From contig MSXR01000015.1 in NCBI GenBank assembly GCA_002083655.1, positions 153,131 to 217,130 of the forward strand: DNA of 64,000 bases, in the 5' to 3' direction. Positions 9,452 to 18,422 of the stretch are shown here, piece after piece. The notes under the pieces were generated by a model. The model was not told the DNA's origin and searched no databases. It saw nothing but the letters and a program-made list of their open reading frames with translations. The translations under genes and the position numbers were made by a program. This DNA is from Proteobacteria bacterium ST_bin14 (GTDB lineage: Bacteria; Pseudomonadota; Alphaproteobacteria; Sphingomonadales; Sphingomonadaceae). Position 1 is the stretch's first letter, and each line of letters begins with the position of its first letter.

Positions 9452-10531
9452 TTACCGTAAAAGCCGGGTAACATGCCCCATTTTGCGGCCCTCGCGCACG
9501 GTTTTGCCGTAAAGGTGAACATGCGAGTCACGTTCTGCCAATATTGCCAGCGCGGCATTGGCATCATCCCCAATCAGGTTCGTCATCTCGACCCGGCGCG
9601 CGGTTAACCCGGTATCGCCGAGTGGCAAGCCGCAGATCGCGCGGATGTGATTTTCGAACTGGCTGGTCACCGCGCCTTCGATTGTCCAGTGGCCGCTGTT
9701 GTGGACGCGGGGGGCCATTTCGTTGAACACCGGGCCGTCCACCCCGACGAAGAATTCGCAGGCCAGCACGCCAACATGGCCAAGCTGATCGGCGATCCGC
9801 CCGGTCAGCGCCGCTGCCTCCCCCCATTGCCGGGCAATTTCGGGTGGGGCGGGCAGCGATGATCGCGCGAGGATGCCGTCGACATGCTCGTTCCAGGGCG
9901 GGGGGTAGCTGACCATCGATCCGTCCTGCCCGCGCGCCAGGATGATCGAAAATTCATGGCTGAAATCGACAAACCCTTCGAGGATCGCGGGCCGCCCGCC
10001 AATCGCCTCCCATGCCGCGTCGATATCGGCACTTGTTGTCAGGCGCACCTGGCCCTTGCCGTCATACCCCATGCGCAGCGTCTTCAGGATCGCAGGGACA
10101 CCAATGCTGGCGGCAGCGGCGCGGAGCTCATCGATGGAGGTGACGAGCCGCCACGGCGCGGTGCGCCCGCCCAGGTCGCCGACATAGCTTTTCTCCACTG
10201 CCCGGTCCTGCGCGGTGGCGAGCGAGGCGGGGCTGGGATGCACCGGCAATTTGGTGGCGAGATAATGGATCGGCTCCAGCGCGATATTTTCAAATTCATA
10301 GGTGATGACATCGCTGGAGGCGGCAAAATCATCGAGCACGATGCGGCTATGGTAATCCGCGCGGGTAAAGCTGGAGGCGGTTTGTGCGGCCACCGCCTCT
10401 TCATCAGGCGCCAGCACGCGGGTGTTATAGCCAAGCTGGGCCGCGGCAATGCCCAGCATCCGCCCAAGCTGCCCGCCGCCCAGGATGCCGATAGTGGAAC
10501 CGGGGGGAAGGGGGGTAACCGCCCCGGTCAC
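9452..10531 (-). CDS. purK: N5-carboxyaminoimidazole ribonucleotide synthase PurK
   Basis: PurK is the ATP-grasp enzyme that carboxylates AIR to N5-CAIR in purine synthesis. The 359-residue protein has the N-terminal GILGGGQLGRMLG nucleotide-fold motif, the EFENI segment, the ATP-grasp region (TLRMGYDGKGQ), and the family signature NEMAPRVHNSGHWT. The start is GTG 10531, overlapping the purE stop in the sequence GTGA, so translation is coupled to purE. Length and motifs are complete. Confidence 0.96.
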   Translation of the reverse strand: MTGAVTPLPPGSTIGILGGGQLGRMLGIAAAQLGYNTRVLAPDEEAVAAQTASSFTRADYHSRIVLDDFAASSDVITYEFENIALEPIHYLATKLPVHPSPASLATAQDRAVEKSYVGDLGGRTAPWRLVTSIDELRAAAASIGVPAILKTLRMGYDGKGQVRLTTSADIDAAWEAIGGRPAILEGFVDFSHEFSIILARGQDGSMVSYPPPWNEHVDGILARSSLPAPPEIARQWGEAAALTGRIADQLGHVGVLACEFFVGVDGPVFNEMAPRVHNSGHWTIEGAVTSQFENHIRAICGLPLGDTGLTARRVEMTNLIGDDANAALAILAERDSHVHLYGKTVREGRKMGHVTRLLR

Positions 10532-11007
10532 GCCGGATCAGTGGCGACGCTGTCGGTCTGCGCCGCGCGCCAGGCCTGTAATTGCTGGGACAGCACCGGA
10601 TCAGCCAGCGCCAGAATCGCGATGGCGAGCAGCCCGGCATTTTTCGCCCCCGCCTTGCCAATCGCCAGCGTGCCCACCGGAATGCCCGCCGGCATCTGCA
10701 CGATCGAAAGCAGGCTATCCATCCCGTCGAGCGCCTTTGATTGCACCGGCACGCCCAGCACCGGCAGATGCGTCATCGCGGCAGCCATGCCGGGCAGATG
10801 CGCCGCGCCGCCTGCGCCCGCGATGATCACCTTCAACCCGCGATCCGCCGCGCTGCTGGCATAATCGACCAGCCGCTGCGGGGTGCGGTGGGCCGACACG
10901 ACCTTGGCTTCATACGCCACGCCCATCGCGTCCAGAATCTCGGCGGCGTGGCGCATCGTCTCCCAATCGGAAGTGCTGCCCATGATAATGCCGACCTGCG
11001 GGTTCAT
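10528..11007 (-). CDS. purE: N5-carboxyaminoimidazole ribonucleotide mutase PurE
   Basis: PurE moves the carboxyl group of N5-CAIR to carbon 4, giving CAIR, directly after PurK in the purine pathway. The 159-residue class I protein shows GIIMGSTSDW near its N-terminus, the catalytic VVSAHRTP loop, and GAGGAAHLPGM. It is the first gene of a two-gene purEK operon, with a 4-base overlap to purK. Confidence 0.97.
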   Translation of the reverse strand: MNPQVGIIMGSTSDWETMRHAAEILDAMGVAYEAKVVSAHRTPQRLVDYASSAADRGLKVIIAGAGGAAHLPGMAAAMTHLPVLGVPVQSKALDGMDSLLSIVQMPAGIPVGTLAIGKAGAKNAGLLAIAILALADPVLSQQLQAWRAAQTDSVATDPA

Positions 11008-11136
11008 GGCATCGCGTTAGCGGGGGACGGCCCGTGGCGCAACAAGTGTGGGGGTGGGGGCGTGAGGTGGGGGAATAGCTGCCATTTGGCGGTGGGACAG
11101 GCGCTGGCAGGAATGCGGCCCAGGCTGAAAACTCTT

Positions 11137-11158
11137 AAAAGCCGACCTGTCGGCTTTT
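11137..11158. repeat. Perfect palindrome AAAAGCCGAC-CT-GTCGGCTTTT
   Basis: Two 10-base arms with a 2-base centre lie in the 284-base gap between purE and the 475-residue orphan gene. The core GCCGAC / GTCGGC recurs at 15496-15515 and 22071-22077, next to the other accessory insertions. It may act as a bidirectional terminator or be part of a dispersed element. Confidence 0.55.
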
Positions 11159-11291
11159 GCCCCAATTACGGCCGTTTGAGGGACTCCGTTTATCGTCCGA
11201 AAGCTGACATCGGCCAAATCAACCAAAAAGGCCTGCCGGGACTCCTCGTTAGAACGAGATTGCAGAAATTGAGGGGCCCGGTTACCGTTTT

Positions 11292-12719
11292 ATGATGTCG
11301 CTTTTCGATTTTTTTGGGCGCTGGAAGGATAAGCTTTCCAAACGGCCGGCCGAAAGCTCAAGCATGAGCCGCATCGAGTATCTTTTACACGTAAAACATG
11401 ACCAACTTGAAGCGTCAAAGGAAGCGTTTGGAGGCAAAAACTTCCTTCAATTGGTCGAAGATCAACTTGATGAGGGTAAGGCCGATTTGGCGATTTGGAA
11501 CCTCTCCAATCAGGTGGAAGACTGTTTCGAACTTGCCAATCTGTATTGGGGTCAAGGTGACTTGGTTCGCGCCGATGCTTATCTCAGGCAGACGCTGGAA
11601 CGTCATAACCGGCTTTCCGATGCTTGTATTGAACATGGCCTGCCCATGCAGCCTTACCATGGGATCGAATGCGCCAAATCCGCAGCGTGCCTGATTGGTG
11701 GCGACATAGGAAACGCTGCTTGGATGGAGATGCCCGAAGTCGGGTATGAGCCGTGGTTTAAGAATGTGCTGCTCAACCATTGCCTTGATGAACGTAATTT
11801 CGACATGGCTGAGTGGAACGATAGCGCTGACGAGTGGGCCAGAAGACGATTCCCAAAGTATCGACTAGAGGAATTTGCAGTTTACGTAAAAACGCTTACC
11901 GGGGGATACGGTTCAACCGAAGAAATGCTCAGCGAACATGAAAAAATGTTTACAGGAAGATCTAAGCGAAAGCCAGATTCGGACTTGCTTGACGGCTACT
12001 ATGACAATGAACTTATCATTGATTTTATCTTCGCGGCAATTCTCAAGCGTATAGGTTGGGAGGGGACGTATCGGCATAGCTGGCCAAATACGTGCGATGT
12101 TGCTTCTGCCCCCCAGACCGTCAGACAACCAGATCGCTACCTCGGCATAATCACCGCGCCGCCACCGTCACCCAATTCAGACACCGGTGTAATTGAGAAC
12201 GAGCAAGCCGCTAGGCGGTTTGTGGATACTCATGTTCAAAACCAACGTGATGAGGAAGGCAACCTGCTCGACGCTAGCCGTCCCAGGAAAGAACGTATCA
12301 AAATCGCTTCCGCACTGGAGGAATTGGGCTGGACTAGAGACCCGACGACGCTCGACCTGATGCAGACTTACCGCGTTAACTACATTCTGAATGATCGCAC
12401 CCACATATCCCTTTGCGACCCGCTGGATGGATCATCACTGAAGTTGGGTGCTTGGACCAAGCTTTTGTGCGACGACTTTGGATTGCATCCTGATTTCATT
12501 GCAATTGCAGGCAGCGAGGAGAAAACCGACTATCGAGACCCTCAGGGGGCTTGGTATGTTTATTGGAAAAAGAATCGAAAAATCTACGCAGTTGAACGGG
12601 ACGAATGGGACAGACCGGAAGACGCTACCAGAAACGCACGATCGGGCATCAACATGTGGCCGTCATATTCTAGTTTTGTCGCTTGGTGGGTTTCACAACA
12701 TCTGAAGAGCCACATTTAG
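11292..12719 (+). CDS. Unrecognised 475-residue protein, accessory island
   Basis: I do not recognise the family. The protein is soluble, acidic and rich in Trp and Asp, with no signal peptide or membrane segment. The first 200 residues look helical and repeat-like (ELANLYWGQGDLVRADAYL, NVLLNHCLDERNFDMAEW), recalling TPR or immunity-type helical repeats. Residues about 200-270 contain DGYYDNELIIDFIFAAILKR. A proline-rich linker near 290 (ITAPPPSPNSD) leads to a second domain of about 160 residues ending WPSYSSFVAWWVSQHLKSHI. G+C and codon choice are lower and less biased than in purEK or rlmJ, consistent with transfer. It stands alone, bordered by palindromic or repeat-like DNA. ATG 11295 is an equally possible start. 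Confidence 0.72.
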   Translation: MMSLFDFFGRWKDKLSKRPAESSSMSRIEYLLHVKHDQLEASKEAFGGKNFLQLVEDQLDEGKADLAIWNLSNQVEDCFELANLYWGQGDLVRADAYLRQTLERHNRLSDACIEHGLPMQPYHGIECAKSAACLIGGDIGNAAWMEMPEVGYEPWFKNVLLNHCLDERNFDMAEWNDSADEWARRRFPKYRLEEFAVYVKTLTGGYGSTEEMLSEHEKMFTGRSKRKPDSDLLDGYYDNELIIDFIFAAILKRIGWEGTYRHSWPNTCDVASAPQTVRQPDRYLGIITAPPPSPNSDTGVIENEQAARRFVDTHVQNQRDEEGNLLDASRPRKERIKIASALEELGWTRDPTTLDLMQTYRVNYILNDRTHISLCDPLDGSSLKLGAWTKLLCDDFGLHPDFIAIAGSEEKTDYRDPQGAWYVYWKKNRKIYAVERDEWDRPEDATRNARSGINMWPSYSSFVAWWVSQHLKSHI

Positions 12720-12903
12720 CGAACGAACGGCTGTTTTTGCTCCTCTCTTTTCAAAACCTGCCAGACCGCTTCCCACCCAGTTTCAGTCGGCTTGCCCCCG
12801 CGCCGAAAGCGATGGTTTACGGGATTACGCCCTGATATCAGCCATTGTCGCTGGTGTGCCGATCACCTGATATTGGCAGAGCGTTACCAATAGATCCGGT
12901 TGG

Positions 12904-13740
12904 TTAGCGCGCGGCCGGCAGCCAATCAGCGGTGATCTCGCCCCTATGCCCTGTTGGCGCCAGCGCGGCGAGCAGGGCTTCCAGCAGCGGCGGCAGTCCT
13001 TGCGTGAAGGCGTAGGGCGGGTTGACGATGAAAAGTCCTGCGCCGTTATAGATGCCGGGCTGATCGGTATCGTACAGCCAATGCTCCACCGTCAGAAATT
13101 TGGCTATGCCGAGCCTGCTGAGTTGCTGCTTCCAGCGCAGATGCGCAGGCCGGTCTTTCAGCGGATACCAGATCACCGTCACGCCGTGCCCCCATTTGCG
13201 CATGGCGGCGGCGAGGGTGGCTGTGATCCGGGCGCGTTCATCCGTCTGCTCATATGGCGGATCGACCACCACCACGCCGCGCGGCGTTCGGGTCGGCAGC
13301 ATCGCCAGCCATAGCTCATAGGCGTCGCGCTCATGCACGGCAGCGGGGATGCCGCGCATCGCGCCGCGCAGAGTGTCGGCGTCCTCGGGATGTTTTTCGT
13401 TAAGGATCAGGGCATCGTTTGGGCGCAATAGCTGCGCCAGAATGCGCGGCGAACCGGGGTAGAAAAGCGGCGCGGGCCCGGCATTCACCGCCGCTACGGC
13501 GGCGCGGTAATCGTTCAGCAAGCGGTTCTGATCGGCAAAGGCCCGCAGCACGCCCTGCATGGCCTCTCCGGTGCGTTGGGCCTGATCGCTGCCAAGGTTG
13601 TACAGCCCGCAGCCGGCATGGGTGTCGATCAGGGTCAGCGCGGAGGGTTTAAGCTGCAAGGCCTGGATGAGGGCGATCAGCAGGCTGTGCTTGACCACAT
13701 CGGCGCTGTTGCCGGCATGGAAGGAATGGCGATAATTCAT
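12904..13740 (-). CDS. rlmJ: 23S rRNA m6A2030 methyltransferase RlmJ
   Basis: RlmJ N6-methylates adenosine 2030 of 23S rRNA using S-adenosylmethionine. The 278-residue protein begins MNYRHSFHAGNSADVVKH, the typical family start, and carries the SAM-site acidic region (LTLIDTHAGCGLY) and the catalytic DPPYE motif. Family length is about 280. It lies 6 bases downstream of the rluE stop on the same strand, so two 23S rRNA-modifying genes form one unit. Confidence 0.93.
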   Translation of the reverse strand: MNYRHSFHAGNSADVVKHSLLIALIQALQLKPSALTLIDTHAGCGLYNLGSDQAQRTGEAMQGVLRAFADQNRLLNDYRAAVAAVNAGPAPLFYPGSPRILAQLLRPNDALILNEKHPEDADTLRGAMRGIPAAVHERDAYELWLAMLPTRTPRGVVVVDPPYEQTDERARITATLAAAMRKWGHGVTVIWYPLKDRPAHLRWKQQLSRLGIAKFLTVEHWLYDTDQPGIYNGAGLFIVNPPYAFTQGLPPLLEALLAALAPTGHRGEITADWLPAAR

Positions 13741-13746
13741 GGCGCT

Positions 13747-14331
13747 TCAGAACCCTGACGATCCGCCTCGAGGAGCGCTACCGGGCGCAGCGACCGCCGC
13801 AAACTGGCCCGGCGCGAGGCCCGCGACAGTCCACTCGCCGATCGCCCAGCGCACCAACCGCAAGGTGGGGAGCCCCACCGCTGCCGTCATCCGGCGGACT
13901 TGCCGGTTGCGCCCTTCGCGGATCGTGATTTTCAGCCAGCCATCGGGGATGGACTTGCGCTGGCGTATCGGCGGATCGCGCGGCCACAGGTCCGGCGCGT
14001 CGATGCGGGCAACATCGGCTGGCAGGGTGATGCCATCCTTGAGCTGGACGCCCTGCCGCAAGCGTTCCAGCGCCTGCTCCTGCGGATCGCCTTCGATCTG
14101 CACAAGGTAGGTCTTGGGCAGTTTGTAGCGAGGATCGGCAATGCGCGCCTGCAGCCGTCCATCATCGCAGAGCAGCAGCAGGCCCTCACTGTCCCGATCA
14201 AGCCTTCCGGCGGGATAGACGCCCTTCACCGCAATGAAGTCCGACAAGGTCGTGCGAACCGTTGGCGATCCGCTGTCGGTGAATTGCGACAAGACCCCGA
14301 AGGGTTTGTTGAACAAAAGCAGATGGGCCAT
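13747..14331 (-). CDS. rluE: 23S rRNA pseudouridine(2457) synthase RluE-like
   Basis: A 194-residue RsuA-family pseudouridine synthase without an S4 domain, which fits RluE (23S U2457). It begins MAHLLLFNKPFGVLSQFT, has the catalytic aspartate in GRLDRDSEGLLLL, and ends with REGRNRQVRRMTAAVGLPTLRLVR, the RNA-contact signature. Target assignment rests on size and family; related RluB/RluF-type enzymes usually carry an S4 domain. First gene of the rluE-rlmJ pair. Confidence 0.87.
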   Translation of the reverse strand: MAHLLLFNKPFGVLSQFTDSGSPTVRTTLSDFIAVKGVYPAGRLDRDSEGLLLLCDDGRLQARIADPRYKLPKTYLVQIEGDPQEQALERLRQGVQLKDGITLPADVARIDAPDLWPRDPPIRQRKSIPDGWLKITIREGRNRQVRRMTAAVGLPTLRLVRWAIGEWTVAGLAPGQFAAVAAPGSAPRGGSSGF

Positions 14332-14492
14332 GCCGCGATCATATCGCTCGATTACGGCTATGTCTTCACGCCCATGATGCCGCCGCCAGATCGGCTGCGT
14401 CCGCGCCCCACCCCTTTGCGGTCAGACTGCGCCGCGCTCCGCCCGAAAGCGGTTGGTCGACTTGTCCGTATTCTCAGCCAGGTGGTAAGCCC

Positions 14493-14513
14493 ATGAACGG
14501 TCGCTTTCGGGGC
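14493..14513. repeat. Left-border copy of a degenerate dispersed motif
   Basis: TGAACGGTCGCTTTCGGGGC resembles the GAAYGTCYGC... start of the better copies at 15476 and 22051. It opens the accessory stretch 14.5-15.6 kb; the 266-base gap after rluE otherwise shows nothing. Confidence 0.3.
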
Positions 14514-14597
14514 GAGCGTTAGGCGACTGAAAGTGGGTGGAAGCGGACATTGCGTTGCAACTCGAATTGGTAGTACGCTCGCGGCCGGAGGGTCAGG

Positions 14598-14873
14598 ATG
14601 GCCGACAGTGGCTGGTGGCTGATAATTGCATTCGTCACCTTGGTGAACCCCGCCACGGTCGTCACTGGCATTATGACCGGTCTAGTCGTGCGACGCTGGT
14701 GGCAGGCCGGGATTGGTATGGTGACCGCTCCAGCAGCCTATTGGATTTACGGCACGGCCTTCTCAGAAAACGATCACTTTGCCGCGCTGATACCATTGTT
14801 ACCATGCCTCGCCTTAGCAGGCTTCATCTGGACTTGCGCTGTGTTCGCAGTGAAAAAGGCTGCTGCCGCTTAA
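14598..14873 (+). CDS. Small membrane protein, three predicted helices
   Basis: A 91-residue hydrophobic protein with likely membrane segments at about residues 6-27 (WWLIIAFVTLVNPATVVTGI), 36-52 and 63-84 (IPLLPCLALAGFIWTCAVF). It starts at ATG 14598, seven bases after a GGAGGG ribosome site, which supports real translation. No family is recognised and no partner gene is adjacent. It lies in an accessory stretch between rluE and the DUF1295 gene. Confidence 0.65.
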   Translation: MADSGWWLIIAFVTLVNPATVVTGIMTGLVVRRWWQAGIGMVTAPAAYWIYGTAFSENDHFAALIPLLPCLALAGFIWTCAVFAVKKAAAA

Positions 14874-15003
14874 GTCCGCAAGTGGGGCGGCAACGGTCAG
14901 GCAGCTTTTGACGCCGTGACCCGCCAGTCGGCTTTCGGGCAGGATGATCGCCGTGGCCCCGCCGGGACGTCCCGACGTGGTGGGTAGCAGACCTTGAATC
15001 CGA

Positions 15004-15453
15004 TCAGTCCCGGCTGCGGATAACGCCCTTTATCTCCACGTGAGACTTGCCAGCCATAGAGGGAGTAGGAGGTGAAACGCAGACGCGCATTGCATCGATG
15101 ACGACGACAGCGGCACCACGCGCTTGCAACTCACGCGACGCGTTATTCAGTGCATCCAGAGCAGCAGTCCAGTTAATCGGCTTCGACGCAGGCTGAAAGC
15201 ACAAAAAGAACGCTGAAAGCTTTGGCCCGCCCCAAGATCTTATCGCATTGGCAACTACTCCGACATCTTCGAGAGCGCCTTGTCCATCAACAATTACCAA
15301 AAAAGGTCCAGGCACAGGATCGTCAATAGGTTCGGGAGGTGAAGGTGCTGCCTGCCGACCTTGGGACGCAGTGGGGCGAGCTTCCAGGGCCGTGCTCCAC
15401 AGACTCAAGCAGGCAGTAGCAATGAAAACCAGGTGGAGTCGGGAGCGCGCCAT
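15004..15453 (-). CDS. Exported protein of unknown function
   Basis: A 149-residue protein with a signal peptide (MARSRLHLVFIATACLSLW, cleavage probably after TALEA), a proline-rich linker (PSPPEPIDDPVPGP), and a compact domain beginning FLVIVDGQGALEDVGVVANA. Two cysteines (FFLCFQP, AMRVCVSP) could form a periplasmic disulfide. The ATG at 15453 is preferred over the upstream TTG because it begins the signal peptide; no strong ribosome site is visible. The domain is not recognised. Codon use is less G+C-biased than that of the surrounding core genes. Confidence 0.62.
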   Translation of the reverse strand: MARSRLHLVFIATACLSLWSTALEARPTASQGRQAAPSPPEPIDDPVPGPFLVIVDGQGALEDVGVVANAIRSWGGPKLSAFFLCFQPASKPINWTAALDALNNASRELQARGAAVVVIDAMRVCVSPPTPSMAGKSHVEIKGVIRSRD

Positions 15454-15475
15454 TCGCAAAAAGTAGATCAGATCG

Positions 15476-15520
15476 GAATGTCTGCAAATGGGCCGAAAGC
15501 CGACAGGCCGGCTTTTTTTT
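15476..15520. repeat. Dispersed motif with hairpin and T-run
   Basis: It starts GAATGTCTGCAAATGGGCC and continues GAAAGCCGAC, matching the copy at 22051-22077 almost base for base. AAAGCCG (15496-15502) pairs with CGGCTTT (15509-15515) and runs into eight Ts (15513-15520), a rho-independent-terminator shape on the plus strand although no plus-strand gene ends here. Confidence 0.5.
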
Positions 15521-15695
15521 ATGAGCTTACAGCCTGGGATTTGCCATCCCGCAACCGGCCAGCTGTTGCCGCTACCATCTCAGAAAACGAACGGCCCCCG
15601 TAAAGAAGCAGCGGTTTGGCCCGGAAGGGTGGCAGCCGCGCAGCGGTGGGCGGGGGGCTAAACCGGGAAGTGGGCGGTTTGCTGCCGGTCCGCAT

Positions 15696-16607
15696 TCAGC
15701 CTTTCGGTGGACGCGGGAACAGCACTGGCGTGTTTTTTCGATAGGCTTGATAGGCGGGGTTATCGCCCCAGCGTGCTTTCGCGATGCCATCCAGCAGATT
15801 GATGCCGCTCACCCGGGTCAACAGCAGAAAGACGAATATCGGCGATATCACCGCCAACCATGACCAACCCGAAAGGAGCGGGATCGCCATGACCAAAATG
15901 CCAAACCACAGCATGATCTCGCCAAAATAGTTCGGGTGCTGTGACCATGCCCAAAGCCCGGTGGTGATGAATTTGCCCTTATTCGCAGGGTCTTTTTTGA
16001 ACCGCCGCTTCTGGCTGTCGGCAACCACTTCAAAAGCAAAGCCGATCACCCAGATCGCCGCACCTGCCCAGAACAGGCCATCTGACAGGCCATCCAGGGG
16101 CGCGGTTTGCCGCGACGTGATGATCACCAGCGCTGCCGATGCCGTGAAGATGACCCAGATGGCCTGCAGCGTCCAGGCGACCAGAAACCGGGGCGGATTG
16201 ACCTTTATCTTTTCAAATCGCTGATCTGCGCCGCCGGACGCATGAATGCGGCTGAAAAGAAAGCTGCCGAGCCGGATCGTCCAGATGCCGACCATCGCTG
16301 CGACAATCATCGCTCTGGCATCGAGCGGCCAGGCGCTGGCGGCGGCGACCCCGATCGCCGACAGATAGGTCAGCGCGCCGACAGTGTCGTAGTAGGTGTC
16401 TTTCTGCGCCACAGCAGACGGAATGAAAGCGAGCCAGTTCACCGCGAAAGCGAGCAATGCGCACACGAAAACAGCGGAATATCCGCCGATCTTAATGCTG
16501 TTCGCCCCTGCAAGCGTGGCAAAGCCAAGTCCCAGCGCGCTGACGAGTGCGACGGTCAGCAGGCTTTGTCCTGCCCCTTTGAAGGACCATTTGGTCTGCG
16601 ATGGCAT
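15696..16607 (-). CDS. DUF1295 integral membrane protein, steroid-5-alpha-reductase-like
   Basis: A 303-residue polytopic membrane protein of the DUF1295 family. The C-terminal part has the conserved GLWAWSQHPNYFGEIMLWFG and the end SGINLLDGIAKARWGDNPAYQAYRKNTP, shared with steroid 5-alpha-reductases and isoprenylcysteine methyltransferase-like folds. The reaction in bacteria is not established. The ATG at 16607 follows AGGGGGATC; the longer open frame upstream lacks a ribosome site. It stands alone between an accessory stretch and the S10 peptidase. Confidence 0.85.
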   Translation of the reverse strand: MPSQTKWSFKGAGQSLLTVALVSALGLGFATLAGANSIKIGGYSAVFVCALLAFAVNWLAFIPSAVAQKDTYYDTVGALTYLSAIGVAAASAWPLDARAMIVAAMVGIWTIRLGSFLFSRIHASGGADQRFEKIKVNPPRFLVAWTLQAIWVIFTASAALVIITSRQTAPLDGLSDGLFWAGAAIWVIGFAFEVVADSQKRRFKKDPANKGKFITTGLWAWSQHPNYFGEIMLWFGILVMAIPLLSGWSWLAVISPIFVFLLLTRVSGINLLDGIAKARWGDNPAYQAYRKNTPVLFPRPPKG

Positions 16608-16803
16608 TGTTTGATCCCCCTGATGGTGTTTGGCGGCAAATAACGGGTGGGTAGCCGACCGGCCCATCCGCAACCGGCCCAATATTTGCCCCCGACCTAG
16701 CCTAAACCAATGACTGAATGTGCGTCAGCACCAACCCGCCATTGCTCCTGGCGAGGTGGCCGGGGTGGCCGGGGCAGGGGCAATCTCCGCCCGTGCGCCC
16801 TGT

Positions 16804-18351
16804 TCAACGCGCGGCATCATACCATGCGGCCAGATCCTGATGCATCTGCGTGAGTGCCTGGGGGTTGAGGTAGATCATGTGCCCGGCTTCATAATATTTG
16901 AAGCTGATGTTGCGGCGGCGGCTTTCGTCCAGCCGCATGTGATTGGCATCAAATTCTGCCCCGTAAAACGGCGTCGCCATGTCGTAATAGCCGTTCATGA
17001 ACAGCACTTTGACGTAAGGGTTGGTGCGCATCATATGCGCCAGATCGACAGCGGTGTTGGGGGCCGGTTGCGGGCCGTTGCTGCCCGGCGCGCGGTGCCG
17101 CCAATCCCATTCAAAGCCGCTTTCGCGCGCCGACAGCTTATAGGGCATGTCGGTTTTATACCCCAATGTGCGCGTGGCATAATCCATGAAGTTGGCGATA
17201 TAGGCGCCGGTAATCGCGGTGGAGGCCGGGTCATCGATCGGGCTGTCGGCATTGGCATCCGCCACGGTCTGCAAATAGCGCGAATCAAGCCGCCCGGTGG
17301 CAACGCGGCGATCCCGCAGCAGTTCGGTTTGGAAATGGCCCAGATCAATGCGCAGGTTAGCGCGCAGGATGAATGCCTCTGACAGCCCGGTATAGGCCGC
17401 CATCTGCTTGGCGACAGCCTGTGCTTCTGCAGGCGTTATCGTGTCGCCCTTGGCAAGTGCTGCGGCATAGGCGCCGCTGACGAAACCGCGCACCTCCACC
17501 AGAAAGCTGGCCAGATCGGCGGGGCGATTGGCGAGGCGCTCGTGATACCAGGCGGTCGCGGCATAGCCGGGGAACAGCACCATGTAATTCTGGTCATACC
17601 CCGGCTGGCGCACGCCGTAATTCATGATGGTGGAAAACAGCACGATCCCGCTGAGGCTGACCCCGCGATCCTCGAGCAGTGCCGCGACAGCGCCCGAGCG
17701 CAGCGTGCCATAGCTTTCGCCGAACAGGAATTTGGGCGACGTCCAGCGGTTGTTCTTGTCGAGATAGCGCGTGATAGCGCGGGCAAAGGCGTCCGCATCC
17801 TGATCAACGCCCCAAAAATCCTTGCCCGTCTTGTCGCCCAGCGGCCGCGACCAGCCCGCGCCAATGGCATCGATGAACACCATATCGGTCTTGTCGATCA
17901 GCGATTCGGGGTTGGGGCCAAAGCTGTAGGGGGCGGGGCGGACATAATCAGGCGTGGTGGTGTTGACGCGCACGGGCGCAAAACTGCCCATGTGCAGCCA
18001 GATCGTCGGGGAACCCGGGCCGCCATTATAAAAAAAGGTCACCGGCCGGTTGCCGCCGCCATCCTTGGTATAGGCTGTATAGAACAGGCTGGCGGTGGGC
18101 TTTGCGTCATTGTCCTTAATGGTCAGCGTGCCGGCGGTCGCGGTATAGGCGATGCGTTCGCCCTTTACCGTCACCGTGCCGCGCGACACGGCAGCGGCTT
18201 CCTCGACGGGGGGCTTGGCCCAATTCGCCTCCACCTCGGCGACCATGGCATCCTTATGCGATTTGGCCGGGGCTTTGTCTTGCGCGGCGGCAGGCGCTGC
18301 GATGACGGGCAACAGGAGGGCCGGCAACAGCACGGCGGACAATAAGCGCAT
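16804..18351 (-). CDS. Exported serine carboxypeptidase-like S10 peptidase
   Basis: A 515-residue alpha/beta-hydrolase of family S10 with a signal peptide (MRLLSAVLLPALLLPVIAAP). The oxyanion region is TFFYNGGPGSPTIWLHMGSF, the nucleophile serine sits in FLFGESYGTLRSG, the aspartate in LFMNGYYDMATPF, and the histidine in YEAGHMIYLN. S10 enzymes remove C-terminal residues; sphingomonads often carry several copies for peptide use in the periplasm. ATG 18351 follows GGGGGAAG and is preferred to the upstream start at 18399. Confidence 0.92.
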   Translation of the reverse strand: MRLLSAVLLPALLLPVIAAPAAAQDKAPAKSHKDAMVAEVEANWAKPPVEEAAAVSRGTVTVKGERIAYTATAGTLTIKDNDAKPTASLFYTAYTKDGGGNRPVTFFYNGGPGSPTIWLHMGSFAPVRVNTTTPDYVRPAPYSFGPNPESLIDKTDMVFIDAIGAGWSRPLGDKTGKDFWGVDQDADAFARAITRYLDKNNRWTSPKFLFGESYGTLRSGAVAALLEDRGVSLSGIVLFSTIMNYGVRQPGYDQNYMVLFPGYAATAWYHERLANRPADLASFLVEVRGFVSGAYAAALAKGDTITPAEAQAVAKQMAAYTGLSEAFILRANLRIDLGHFQTELLRDRRVATGRLDSRYLQTVADANADSPIDDPASTAITGAYIANFMDYATRTLGYKTDMPYKLSARESGFEWDWRHRAPGSNGPQPAPNTAVDLAHMMRTNPYVKVLFMNGYYDMATPFYGAEFDANHMRLDESRRRNISFKYYEAGHMIYLNPQALTQMHQDLAAWYDAAR

Positions 18352-18422
18352 TTGGTAACTTCCCCCAAGGTTCAGCGCCGAAATGTGCCGCGACCGCAAC
18401 GATTGCGCAAGCCGTGTCGCGC

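Noticed and set aside
11017..11226. 69-codon minus-strand frame (MVDLADVSFRTINGV...) in the purE upstream gap.
   Set aside because: It spans the palindrome at 11137 and looks like translated dispersed-element DNA, a common false gene in sphingomonads.
15361..15603. Frame with GPKADRPAFFYELTAW near the dispersed motif.
   Set aside because: The same kind of translated repeat-element peptide; no start context and opposite to the exported-protein gene.
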